Assembly (NCBI GenBank): GCA_014529385.2
Contig: CM043960.1
Span: forward strand, 29,171,396-29,233,395
Direction of reading: 5' to 3'
Length of the DNA: 62,000 nt
Source: Adiantum capillus-veneris
Taxonomy: Eukaryota; Streptophyta; Polypodiopsida; Polypodiales; Pteridaceae
The notes beneath the pieces were generated by a model. The model did not search any database and was not told the origin of the DNA. It worked only from the letters and a program-made list of their open reading frames with translations. Shown here piece by piece: positions 10,890 through 22,924 of the stretch (positions are counted from its first letter, which is position 1; each line of letters begins with the position of its first letter). The translations under genes and the position numbers were made by a program.

Positions 10890-11851
10890 ATGAGCTACGT
10901 CATTGTCAAGCCTCGCTATCTTATTGTAGAGACAGTGAGAACCATGTACATAAATGTCATACTATGGGACAAAGTTGACTCTACTAGTGCATGGAGGCTA
11001 CAAGAGGTTTTCAGGCTCTTGGATGAGACACTCAATCCCTATCTAGTTGAAGTTATACTTAACTACATGGTAGGCCAAAAACACTAACTACGACAACCAC
11101 AAGCAAATCTCATCGATTCACTAAGAAAATCAAGTCCAAATGAAACCAAATTTATAGGTCAAATAGGCGATTCCTAAAGACATATGCCTATGCCCTCAAA
11201 TCCCCCATTTGACTGCTTGCCAAAATCCTGCTTATCATCTATAGAGCAAATTTGACCTAGCTGTTTTCGGCTTTGAATGCACCCTAGAGCTTAGCAATGA
11301 TAACCCAACACCCCTACTATGGATAAAATGCAATTTTGATATGTAAATCTTGAGTTATGAGCAAAATTAGAAGGGGGTTAGCCACAACAAAAACACAATT
11401 TTATCGCAATAGACTTATAATGTTGCAAAGAGATTTCACATGTGAATGCGATGAAGTAGATGGAACTTCAAACAGACACTTCATGAGGGAGTTTCAAAGC
11501 TTGAGAAAGAATAAGGAGAGTACAGTGTGCTCTGCAAAAACATCATACGCTTATTATCCGAAAAACTTGCTTTAGGTTTTACAAAAATTGGATTTTATAA
11601 CTTAGCTAAAGGTTCTGTGTCAAAAATAGGTAATCTTCTAACTCTCTTACAGCCTAATGATTCATTGATACAACCTAGAAGCATTTAGCCCAGCTTTGGC
11701 TGGCTCATTTTCACATAATATTTTACATTGTTAATCCAAAAATTAATAAATTACAAAGGCTTTGGACTAGAGACATTCAAATTGCTCAAATAATATGGAA
11801 ACTTACATCTAGGTTGTTACACAAGCTCCGATGTTAGCAATGTGGCTAACA
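10890..11851 (-). repeat. RE-4 3' LTR
   Basis: Homologous to the RE-1 LTR across most of its length. The minus 5' end is TGTTAGCC at 11851, directly preceded by a purine tract, which identifies it as a 3' LTR. The other end is blurred near 10890. TATAAAA is on the minus strand at 11593-11599. Confidence 0.8.
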
Positions 11852-11866
11852 TTTCCCCCCCTCCTA
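11852..11866 (-). promoter_or_regulatory. RE-4 polypurine tract
   Basis: On the minus strand AGGAGGGGGGAAA abuts the LTR start TGTTAGCC. It would prime plus-strand DNA synthesis. Confidence 0.75.
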
Positions 11867-14165
11867 GAATGGGTCATTCGTGACACAACTTCAAGGGGTT
11901 GGATAGCAATTTGGTTTCCTTGCACCTTGCACTGCTTTTTAAAGGCTTCAAGGACTTGGGCTTCGTAGTATTTCATGCGCAGCTTTTTATCCGCTTCCAC
12001 TAGAAATTGCAATTTGATGGGAGTTTTGAGCTCCATGATTGTGTAGACAACAAACCTTGCACACAGATATTCTACTAGGGGGCCAAAGAGACGTGATCAA
12101 AAAGGGAAAACCCCCATGTAGAAGGCCTCCTAAAACGTCTACATGTAGTAAGATGGTAGAAACATTATTCTGGCAAGCCTTGTTGGAGAGGGAAAATTGG
12201 GGAACATACCCAAAACACACACAATTGCCCCTCTATAGCACCCCTATTCTCTCAAAAACACTATTAAAACACAAAGCTTTAAAAACTACTAGATACATAC
12301 ATTATTGGATCTCCTCCCCGTTGCACTTAACCCTCATACTTTCTTTAGCACCTTGGCATGCACCTGTAGGCACATAAACCCATATGTGTGCTCATTTCTA
12401 GATTTGACACTCTTTGACTGCACCACCATTTATAACTTCATAAAGTAGTTGATCTAACAAGTCATAAGATCTAATAGAGCCCGTGGATATCATCAAGGAA
12501 GGCCGTCCATGGAGCATCAGTCTACTTTGCTTGGTGAAATGTTTGTATACATGCAAAATCATCTTTGCAATCTTGATGAACATGATACAGGCAATGTTGG
12601 GGATCCTCTTGAAGATCTCAATTACCTATTTTTAAGTCTTCAACATGTAATCTTTAGTAGCTTTGACTTTGGGTAGACTCAATCTGGGGTAGTTGAGCCA
12701 TGTAGGGTGTTTCTTCAAACTGAGATGGCTCCCCCAACTTTGTACTTTGCACACTAGACAAAAATTAGGATCCCTTCTAATTCCCATAGGAGCCTCGATA
12801 AACGTTCTAGCATACCCATAGGTCTCTCAATGTAACCATCTGTGAGTAGTTTTCCTAATATTCAATTTTCCCCATTTTCCCCAAATTTGTTTGGTTGCTA
12901 TGGCTACTCCAGCCCCACTATCAAGTATTGCAATTGTTCTTACCCCTTTGTGCTCCACCGGCAAGATGGTGTTTCCTTCTTCCCCTTCACAATAGTTTCC
13001 CACCTTGTTTGTACGTACTAATTTTACCTTCTGTTTCTCTTGTGTCATTTTGCCCTTTTGTCTATCTAAGGGAATATCTTGAAGAGGAATTTTCAATCCG
13101 ATCTTTTATAGATTTTTGCCCACTTCCACCCATAGATGTGTTCTAATTTTTAGCAACTCTAAGAGAGTAATCGTACATTGTATAGGAGTTGACAACAATT
13201 TGTGCAAGCTTTTAGTGTCCATCATTTTGGTGTGGCTTTCCACCGAGATGGTACCACTCTCACCTCAAATTTCGTTTTGTGTTCTCCTATGAAAGAGGTA
13301 AAGTTTTCAACATTTTAGGTTTACTCTCCATAGATGTTTCTATCCCTGCATCACCGTATAGAGATTGTATATCTCCTCGATAAAACTCATGATCCATGTT
13401 GATTTCAATGATGGGTGCACGCTTGAAGTTTGCACTACCATCCTTATTATTCATTTTTGTTTCCCATAAGGCTTGTGGCCATGGATCTTCCACTTCAGGA
13501 ATGGGATCATCACTTGTGATTTTGAGTTGTTAGTGGTATCAACCACTACCCTATTTTCCACTGGTGTTTCTATCTTTGGTCTTGATTAATCATTTTTTTA
13601 ATTTCCTTTGTGCTAAATTCCCCATTCTTTTGTGGATTAACGCTTCATCTTTAGGGATGTTTAGTTTCTATGGATCCATTAGAGCTTGATCCGTCTCTAT
13701 GAGACTTTTGCACATTTCTAGTATCTTTTTCTCAATTTTTGGGTGTGGCTATGTCAACCATCCTTGTTCCAGTGTTTGGTAGGTTTTCAACCTAGCCTCA
13801 AATGCTTGCAACATAGAGTCTAATAGCTCTAGGAATTTGTATACAAGGAATGAACCTCTCGATGATATATTGGCTGACACCGATCCTCCCATTTGATCCT
13901 TGTTTTCCCTTTCATGTTTTAGCTGCTCCCTAGCTTGTTTCAACTCGGTATCTGAGGTAGTCGTCTCTTTTAGCCTCTTTACTTTAATCTTGTTGTGTTT
14001 AGACTTCTAGGAATTTCTTTGAGTCTTCACTAATATGATCTCAATTTTTGTCTGAACAAGTAGTTTCTGTTCCTCCTTGATCGGTCAATCTTGAGCCTTT
14101 TCTTTTGCTTGAGCTCAAGTCAACGCTTTCATAGGAACAACCAGAACTTCCTCCAAGCCGGTGTC
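11867..14165 (-). pseudogene. pol: RE-4 internal region: linker and protease, no RT
   Basis: Minus-strand order: a gag/pol-junction trace (ALT-stop-AQAK near 14110-14150), a coiled segment (13943-13749, SVSANISSRGS), a DIQSLYGD-containing segment (13493-13287), then retropepsin (13096-12827) with ILDSGAGVAIATKQIW and D-S-G codons at 12922-12914. Only about 960 bp separate protease from the polypurine tract, and no RT, RNase H or integrase motif is readable there. The last open stretch (12036-11809) is basic and unrecognised. It is a deletion derivative or a non-autonomous form of the RE-1 family. Confidence 0.75.
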
Positions 14166-14929
14166 ATGTTGCTTTGCTTCCACGATGGAGAATAGGGCCA
14201 AAGGATGCATACCAAAAAAATTTGTGGGATAAGCTTAGCAGGTTGGGAAGTACGAGAGTGTCTGAAGAGCTTCTTCTCTAGAATGTTCTCTTTTTGGTAC
14301 AATGATTGCCACAAAATGATTAAAAATAAAATGATTGGCAATGTTTTGGTTGATATTTATGCCTAATGCAGTGTACTTTGAGAGCTCCAAGAGCTTACAA
14401 TGTAAAATGAGACTTTTGGAGTACATTCAACGTGATATATGTGATTTGAAATGGCTTGGTGGTATAAAAGCCAAATATGGTGTGCTTCACGAAAAGAGCT
14501 CGAGGAGCTCTTTGCTAAAAGGTTGTGTTTACCAATGCTTTGTTCAAACAAATTTGTGCTCGGCACTTCCTTTGTCATTGCCAAAGGAAATGTTGTGCTC
14601 GACCATGTCAATCAAAATGTATGCCGACTTGTTGCTCTCATGAAAACATGAGAAGTTCTTGGTGGGTTTCCCATCTAGAATGCCATCTTTTGGAACATGT
14701 TGATAGTGGGGAATGCCAATTGTCAGAAAAACATGTTGTGCTAAGCAATGCTTTTGTTGATATGTAAGCCAAGACAAATACTTCTAGTATTGCAATAGGG
14801 CTGTGTGAAGTGGAGCTAAGGAAGGATTTTTTTATAGTAAAGCTTGGAGTTAAGAGAAACAAAAAAATCAAGCACTTTTGTTTGGTAAGGTGGCGCTATT
14901 CTAGAGCAGTGCAGTTTTCATGAGGAGGA
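14166..14929. other. Unassigned segment between RE-4 and REP-1a
   Basis: Several overlapping open frames of 60-100 codons on both strands (14335-14871), none with a motif I recognise. A short purine run (gaggaggat) directly precedes REP-1a and could be a polypurine tract. Confidence 0.3.
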
Positions 14930-15400
14930 TGTATAAGGGCATTCTCCTAGCCCTTACGCAAGGCCAACACATCTAAGCCACCGACTTAAAAGATGGAAAA
15001 GGAAAAGAAAATAATAGAAAAAAAAATGTTTGAGAAAAATTCCGGTTCAATTTAAGCACCAAAGTATACTCACGAGACACTGTCGGCTAATGCCATGGGA
15101 ACATGGACATAACCAATGCATAAGAAATTAGCTTTTCATTTTGAGAAAAATTAGCATAAAGAAAAAGGAAAAGGAAAAAGAAAAAGATAGTAAAAGATAA
15201 GGATAGGGGGAGTAAGTAACTTGTCGAGAAAGTTTTGATAAGTAAAATAAGTTATCAAAATAAATTATCAAAGAAAGATAAGTTATCAAGATAAGAAAGA
15301 TAAGCTATCAAGTTCTCTTCTCATTTTTCACTTCTCTTCTTCATTTTCTCAAGGTGCAAACTTGAGAGTAAGCTTGAGAAAGACATAGACAAACCTCTTT

Positions 15401-15422
15401 CACACACACACACACACCTCCT

Positions 15423-15473
<51 letters not shown>
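15401..15473. repeat. (CA)n microsatellite in REP-1a
   Basis: Two CA runs separated by 'ctcctacat'. The matching site in REP-1b (42330-42360) is much shorter. Confidence 0.95.
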
Positions 15474-15474
<1 letters not shown>

Positions 15475-16221
15475 CTCTCCAAGAGAAGCCATGGCCAAAA
15501 CCCTAATCAAAGTTTGTCAAAAACTTGATCTTCTTCTTTACACTACCCTCTCCCTCTCCTCTCTCCTAATTCTCAAGATTTTCATAGCTTGAATCCCCTT
15601 TGCCGCTTACCATTCTCTTATTTCAAGTATCCAATTGGGGGTCTTCAAGCAATGTGAAGAGCCGACTACATCCAAAACAAGGAGAAGACTAAACCATACA
15701 CACACTAAGGTAATGTTTTCTTGTTATTTTTATGCTCTTGCACTTGCTTGAAAGTGATTTACTTTCATGCTTACATAAGTTTATGCTTAAGATCTCATTT
15801 TTCCATAAGCAAACCTTTTGCTTGGGAAGAAGAAATAACTACTTAATTTTGTTGTTTTCCTCTAATTATGGATCGTTATTAATCATAGCTAACCATGTTG
15901 CTAACAACTAACCCCGATGTTATTTCAAGTTTTGTGCATTAGTTTTTTGTGTGTCTTGCAATCGTAGTGTGTGTGTTTGGGTTGATTAGAGGTGAAGAGA
16001 AATGGATATGGATATTTTCCTTCATTGCGGCTTAGCTCCTCCATAGGCCGAGAAGCTCACCTCGTAGAGTTAACCATTTGTGTTGCCATAATTAGCTCAC
16101 TAACCGTGTGAGTGTTTCCATGCCCTAGCCGGGTAGCTCATCCCTCCGGATTGATAATTTTGTTGGCCATTGGAGCTATTGCAACGATGGGACCCCCAAC
16201 AATTGTTAAGGTTGTTAAAGC

Positions 16222-16503
16222 GTTCTCTAGATTACCAAACTAATATGGCATAGAGAGAGTAGAAATCACTCTCTTTAACCATAGGTGACTGAAGATCATA
16301 CTTATATTTCAAGTTCCGTTCTCTAGATTACCACACAAATACGGCATGGAGAGAGTAGAAAGCACTCTCTTTACCCAAAGGTGACTGAAGATCATACTTA
16401 TATTTCAAGTTCCATTCTCTAGATAACCAGACTAATATGGCATAGAGAGAGTAGAAAGCATTCTCTTTAACCATAGGTAATTGTAGATCATACTAAGATA
16501 GCA
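16222..16503. repeat. Three 96-bp tandem units in REP-1a
   Basis: Units start at 16222, 16318 and 16414 with 'ttctctaga-(t/a)acca', and each includes 'catagagagagtagaaa' or a close variant. The last unit diverges at its end. REP-1b has only two units. Confidence 0.9.
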
Positions 16504-17205
16504 TGCATATTGGATGATGATTAATATCTATGCGTATCCTTAAATCCCACCAAAAAAAAAAATCTATTTATAAGATGCACAAGATAATTGCCACATAATC
16601 ACGAGCAATTAAGTATTTGAAATTTTTGGAATTAACCATTCTATTCAAAGTGGCATTATAATTTACTCTAAAAATAATGCTCTTATGAAAGGTTCACAAG
16701 TTTTTATTCAACTTATGAAATAGGATTTTTCTTCTTTCAAAGAGACAAAGAGCATGTGTGTAAGATTTGCTTAGTGATACAAATAAGATAAAACTAATTC
16801 TCTAAAGGAGAGTTAAGTTTTGAAGGGTAGCTCTATCTTAATCAAAGGAGTTTTTCCTTGGAAGCGAAAATTTTCTTTCCATTAATATTATCCTCCCCCT
16901 CTTATCAATTGAAAAGTCCTAAACCATAAGCCTTTCTTAGAGCTACATAATTAATCCTCTCCAAGGTAGCAAAGGTATGCTTAAATCCCTTCTTAAATAA
17001 GAATTTGTTAATCATTCATACACTATTACATGAGCATTTTTCACTATACTAGCATGTCCACTCTTAGGAACTTCGTAAAATTTTTATGCTTACACTATAA
17101 TGCATGAAAGGGTTTCACTCTTGCATAAGCATTCAAAGAAAAATTCTTGATTATTTATCTCAAGATTGCAAGTTGGTGCATTCCGAAGTTTTGTGTTTAC
17201 CATGC

Positions 17206-18670
17206 ATAGATCACACCAAAGAAAAACTCATTGTAGAAAGGATATGCATTGTTCATTTCTAGTTTGTTTACTTTGGGTTAATTTTATTTGCGAGTTAATC
17301 AATTCGTGTTTTTTGACTAAAGGTGATGCTTTTTCGAGTTTATATAAGCATGGAGCTCTCTCATATATACGCTCTCTATGGTGGCGTTGACGTAGGTGAA
17401 ATAAGTACCGAGAGAAGGAGAGAGAAGAAGGATTAGACGGAGAGACAAAAACATACTTGTGGAATAGAGATATGATAGGGGTGTGAGAGTACGGACAACG
17501 AGAACACACACACACACACACACACACAAAGGGTGTATGAGGGATAGAGAGAGAGAGAGAAAATGCCAAAGTGGAAGCGATAGCGGCAGTCGAGAGAGAA
17601 AATCATTTGCAAAATAGTCGAATTGTCATTTGTGCAATGATAGGGACATAATATTCATAGCGCATAAATCAAGAATATATTCTTGCACACTCCACTAAAT
17701 CAGTTAGTGGTGGTCACTTGTGGCACTTGTAGATGCTTTTTGAGATTTGGGACTACTCATGGCACTAGCATATGCTTTTACCGGTTGCCTAGCAATATTG
17801 TGAGTGAAAATTGGACCAACATCTAAATTATTTTCCAGATATTGTGGGCCTTTTAATATACTCAAGTGAGTTGGAGATATGTCTTACAAACTCTCTTTAC
17901 CTCCACACTCTCATATTCATCCAAGTGCTTGTGATTGGAGACTGAAGTGGTCCTTTAAAAAAAAAATTACATTTCCATGTGTGAGACAAAGACATAAAGG
18001 GTGTTGTTAATGAGAGGATGTATGAGTGGTCAAGCATAATTTTATGCACTTATATATTGGAACACTCTTTGATGGTCCACAAATGTATCAATCTGTTGTT
18101 GATTACAACCAATCATTATATCAAGTAATTTTTTAATTCCCCTAATTGATCCCCTCTATATAAATTCTAGAACTCAATACCACATACATTTACAAGTTTT
18201 TTGAGAGAGGTTTAATTCAGAGCTTTCTTTAATTAGAAAGACTTTTGTTGTTGCAATGTAGGAGATAGTCTTTTGTGAAAGTGGGCGAAGTTGTTTTCAT
18301 AATCTCCATACTGGTGAACAACCCATAGTTTTTGCTTTTCACACAGAGAGTAAGACCTCAATAAATTTGTCCATTTCTCAAATGAGCATAACAAAAACAA
18401 TATCAACCTAATGTATATCGGCCAATAAATAAGTTAGGGTTTGAATATGACCAAAATGGATGGTTTATGATAGTGAACACCCAGCCAGGTGATTCTTTCA
18501 AAAAATACTACTACTAGAAGAAATCCCTGAGTCAAAGGTAACATTTGATCATTCAAACTTCAAGAATTATCTATTCAAATAATATGACATCTTTTATAGC
18601 CAAAAAAGTACCTAAATAATGGAGTGTATCCATCCACGTGAAGAATCAAAGGCATTAGTAATCTTAAGAG
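17206..18670. other. Unassigned segment with (CA)n and GA tracts
   Basis: No gene seen. A (CA)n run lies at 17505-17528 followed by a GA run near 17546-17560; the open frames here are artefacts of these. A TATA-like 'ctctatataaattc' near 18154, followed by 'acatacatttacaag', resembles an LTR promoter but has no partner. Confidence 0.4.
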
Positions 18671-18784
18671 CATGTTTGACATGCATGCACAGTGTGACTA
18701 ACAATTCGAGCACATTATATGCTTTCATCAATACAACACACTTTTCATGCATGTCAAACAAGTCATGATCAAATTGTTAGTCAT
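18671..18784. repeat. Two interleaved inverted repeats
   Basis: CATGTTTGACATGCATG (18671-18687) pairs with CATGCATGTCAAACA (18746-18760), and GTGACTAACAATT (18694-18706) pairs with AATTGTTAGTCAT (18772-18784). The order is A, B, A', B', so the arms interleave rather than nest. Confidence 0.7.
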
Positions 18785-19289
18785 GACTTTGTTTGCCCAT
18801 GTGCAGAATGTTACATGCCTTGAACATGCAAAAATAGGTGATCACATTTGGAGAGAGGCCCTTGCTTTGGAGTGGATGAAAACAACTCAGGCCTTAGTCC
18901 TAGCCACCTTAGACATACCCTCCACTAAGTTCAACTTCAAAAGATAACATCTCGGGCATGAAGTTTGTCAACCAGTTGTGCTGATTTGGCAAATATACCA
19001 CATACTGCTGTGTTTTCTTTCGATAGTGCAAGCATCGACTTCTACTGTCATGTCTAGGTGGGAGTAGTGACCAATTTGAAATCCTCTCAATATTTTGGTG
19101 TGTCAAATAGATGTAGGTATCATGAGGAGTGAGCACCTCTTTTTATTGACATGTTCAAAGCGACAAACCAAAGATTTTGTGTTTTATCATGCATGTTGCT
19201 CACTTGGTGGTTGAGAGGGCGAGCCAACACTCCGGTTAGTGCGGGCAATGGTTGAGGGGGTAGGACATATCCATAGCTGCAGTCCCATG

Positions 19290-19605
19290 CGGGCATCATT
19301 ATTTGCGGTAGTAGCTTGAGTGAGTGTAGCATAGTCCCCATTCTCCGCAAAAGTTCCTCATGCTTTCCGACCTCACGACTTGGCCATTGTGGAAGACTGT
19401 GATGGGGCGATCATAACAAATGGTGGACAGACAGTGGGAAACAATGAGCGTCATGCATCATTGGTTGGTCGAGGGTAGTATGCACCACACCCTCCAACTG
19501 TGTATCGAGAGCATTACTGGCCTCATCCAAGAGTAAGATAGGTAAATCTTTAAAGAGGACAATTTTCTCCCACACGTCAACCAGACTCCCCAAAAATTTT
19601 CCACA
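19290..19605 (-). pseudogene. ABC transporter nucleotide-binding domain fragment (ABCB-like)
   Basis: On the minus strand (19593-19411) LPILLLDEASNALDTQLE matches the Walker B/D-loop region of an ABC transporter ATPase domain. A degraded segment follows where the H-loop belongs. After a frameshift (about 19390-19370) comes VGKHEELLRRMGTM, the usual C-terminal tail of ABCB-type (multidrug-resistance/P-glycoprotein-like) proteins. Walker A and the signature motif are absent. This is a broken scrap of a host gene, by transduplication or an old processed copy. Confidence 0.7.
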
Positions 19606-21862
19606 TCAGATAGCCTACATAGTACACCACCATGTTTAAAACTCTAAGCATGCACCTGAATCCAAAACATAAGTAGACTCTAGAGACTAGAGGCTGAAAT
19701 TTAGACTATAGAGCCAAGAGATGGGAGCAAAAAACATAAGTAGATACTGGAGGTGCCCAAATCTCACACATGGATCACTCCCTGCAAAAATGTTTCATAA
19801 ATTTGCAACCCGAAACAGTTTCCCCTAAAAAAATTCCCATTGGCTGGTATGGAATCCTTTCTGTATGCTTCCATAAACAAACCCGCATGGCACCATGGCT
19901 TCTCTGTTTCTGTATGCCTGACATCTGGCCCTCGTGCTCCGCAACCTGTAGAATATCGCAATAATGAAACACATCAATCAAAGAAACAAAGCCAAGTTAA
20001 GCAATTGTGTGGCTTCCCCTACAAGCTGAGAAATGCATGTTTCAACAATTTACTAAAACCTAGATTCACCAAACTTGCATTTCATAACTATCTGGTATGA
20101 TTGTTCTTGTCCTTGTAGATGTCATCAGTAGGAAATAGCCTCATGTGATGCCATTTTTGGACCACTGCCCATGTAATCAATGGCTTATAATCAGGATCCC
20201 CTACCTTTAACCTCATTCTGTAAAAATTCATCAAACTGACCTTCGCTTACAACATAATTACACGATTTGGCCTGCGCCTTGTCTTCTCACAAAATTCATG
20301 TATGAGCCACTGTACCATCTCGCTGAGGTATTCAATTATCTCCTCTTTATGTGTTTTTCATGCTTAAAAATTTGCTACATATCTATTGGCAGAAGGCCAA
20401 TCCATGTTTGCTACAATCGCCACAATGGAGGGTCCTATATCATCACATGGAGGGTTGCACTGTTGAGCCATTGTATAGCAGCTGGTTGTAGGAATGTCCC
20501 AGTAGGTGTAGTAATTATTGGGCTTCATGTTGAATGGCCCATAGATTGGTCTTGTAAGGAATGTCGTGTTGTCTGTAGGGCTCGGGAAATGATAGGTTCA
20601 CTTTATCCAAAGCATGTTCAAAATGAAAAATTGTAGGTTCAAATTTGGGAAGAAGGTTGTCAAGCCGGTTCAAATTATGGAATTTTTAGTTATAATATGA
20701 GATTGTTAGTGTGATTATCCCTCTTAAACTTAGAGCAAGCCTGCTCCATTGCATGTGAAACGATTCCAAAGCCGGGTCCACAAAAAATGTTTCCCGAGCC
20801 CTGGAACTTGGCTGGTTTGTGGGTCACCTTCCACCCAATACTGCCGCAACATTAATTAATGATGGGCCGGCGTTGTCTGATTATGCCATTGTAGAAAATC
20901 TATCGTCAGCTTATGTGTCTTACACGACGTCAGCCTCATTTGGTCGGGGTGGATACCAGGGTTTCAAAGAATCACCATGTTCATCAGGTCACAACATCGA
21001 CCTCTTCATTTTCTTTGAGCTTCCATCGGCGAATCTGCATGTCAGCAACCAGCTACTTGTCTCGCCCAATTTGCAACCATTCACCCATTGCCATTGCAAG
21101 CAAATCATGTACCATAACCACTCCATGTCATGCTACTTGGCACCTGATCTCACTTTGTAGGACATTGATCATCATACGTCAACACGAACAATGAGCCAAG
21201 CTACAACTTATTCATAAAGGTGAAGCTGCAGGGACCGCAGCCAACGGTAGCTGGGGCATACCGCAAGCTCCTAGTGGTTCTTGTCTGCTCCGTCATTTCC
21301 CTTGTCTCCACCAATCCTTCTATGTCTGCTCTACCTCTGGAGGGTGACGCCGGAGCCGATGCTACTTCATAATTATAGTTGGCCATGTTGTAGCCCACGC
21401 ATTTCTTGCCCAACATCCCTATTTGCCGGCGCAACCCATCATCTTGCCATGCCCTCCCTGCTCCACCTATAGGATCTGCACCACCGCTTGCCCATCTTAC
21501 CATCTCTCCCCCAACCACTTCAGCTATCACCGCCCTCTCTCCCTTCTTTTTCACATATTATGTCTGCCTCTCCTCCTCAACCTTCATGTGACTCTTCCTC
21601 ACCACCCCATCATCTACTTTCATGATTTCTGCTAGTTCCCACAATGGGGCGCTAGGGAAGAGAGTCGTACCTTCACCTAGCTTTTGTTCTTTGCTTATCT
21701 CTTCTAAATTCATCCATGCGCAGGTGTCTCTATGGCCAAAATCAAGCTCATCCATCGGCGGAGCACTGGCGGAGACATTGGCTGCCTATAGTTGTGGGTG
21801 CATGACTCCTCCATGTCAGCATCAGCTGCTGTTGTAGATACATTGTTCTCCGCTGAATCATT
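19606..21862. other. Unassigned segment
   Basis: No recognisable gene. Open frames of 60-117 codons occur on both strands, including Pro/Ser/Leu-rich ones around 21200-21840 where GC content rises. None has a known motif. Confidence 0.35.
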
Positions 21863-22924
21863 ATGAGAGCTAGCTCGCGCAATTACATTAATGGACTGGA
21901 GAATATCGTAGTGCTATTGATGCAAAGAGTTCATGTGTGTTGGGATTGGAAATTATACATGTCAAGTATGAAGGCACTCCCTGATCAGAGTTTGTGTCTG
22001 AATAACTCAAAGGGCAATCTGAAAAGCTTGAGAGATTTCCTTCATCATAAGATTGGCAATATAGAGCCTGAAGAGACTAGTGATGTAGAGAAAAGTTGTA
22101 GCGATGATGAGTGTGCCAAGGAGACGAGCACTAATATTGTTGAAGATTCTGGTGAGGTCAGCAGTTTCCAGCATTGCAATGCACAAATTAGTGCTAATAG
22201 ATGTGAAAAGCATAATGATTTTATAAAACTGCTTTCTATTGTACTCTACTAGATTCGGGAGTTTCTGGGAGACAAGGGTATCCTGTCTCTGGCCAAAGAC
22301 AAAATCACCACCAGTTGGCAGAAGCAACCTCTACCTGTGCAATTATCCCTGGGAGAGTATCAAGATATAGGAGGATGTTGGGGAAGGATGTTAATGTCTG
22401 ATGAGATGAGGAAGGTGCACTACAGGAGTCATGATTATGTGTTGCTGGAGTATTTTGACAATTTTGACACTCTGCAGAAATTGTTGACAACCACCAATAG
22501 ATTAGCAACGACTAGACTCAGGGAGACATTAGACAAGTTGGAGAATCAAACTGTAGAGCAGTTGGGGCAAGAATTGTATATTTTGCGAGCACTAGTTCCG
22601 GGTGAGAATAATTCATTTGATAGCGAGCCTTGGGAACAAAGGGTCATGGATGAGATCTTCCTATTTGAGGACATAAATACATCATCTCTGAAGAAAACTC
22701 ATGAAGAAGCCATCATGCAGTTGGAGAAGGTAATTGAAGGAGACGGGAGCATGTTCCGTCCCTCGAGGGTGAAGGAGCTTGAAGAAACTCTCAATTCTTG
22801 GATGAAGCGCAGGCAATGGTCACTAAATGGTATTGTCCAAGATGATTATTCAGGGCAATGGAAGCAGGATTGGCTGAAATCATGCAAAGTTTGCACGTCA
22901 ATGCAAGTATTGTGTGTTTTTTAA
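21863..22924 (+). pseudogene. Unrecognised gene fragment (two open stretches)
   Basis: Two neighbouring open stretches, 21863-22252 (129 residues, acidic Ser-rich end) and 22337-22924 (195 residues). The second can be read back without a stop to just after 'ctctactag' at 22252, which looks like a 3' splice site, so it may be an exon of at least 220 codons. It is amphipathic and helical (RLRETLDKLENQTVEQL; HEEAIMQLEKVIEGDG; LEETLNSWMKRRQW). It does not resemble gag, protease, RT or integrase. Probably a host gene exon or captured fragment; function unknown. Confidence 0.4.

Larger units (their letters stand above)
14930..17205 (+). repeat. REP-1a: long LTR-like dispersed repeat, copy a
   Basis: Aligns with 41825-43688 from 'tgta(ta)agggc' to 'gcattccRaagttttgtgttt'. 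It starts with TG after a purine run and has a promoter-like first half and a CT-rich untranslated-leader-like stretch, so a long LTR is likely. The other boundary lacks a clear CA end or primer site. Copy a has an extra 370-bp block (about 15935-16220) and lacks about 40 bp that hold the TATA box of copy b. No coding capacity. Confidence 0.7.

Noticed and set aside
17228-17569. Minus-strand open frame of 113 codons.
   Set aside because: It crosses CA and GA microsatellites and has no recognisable domain.
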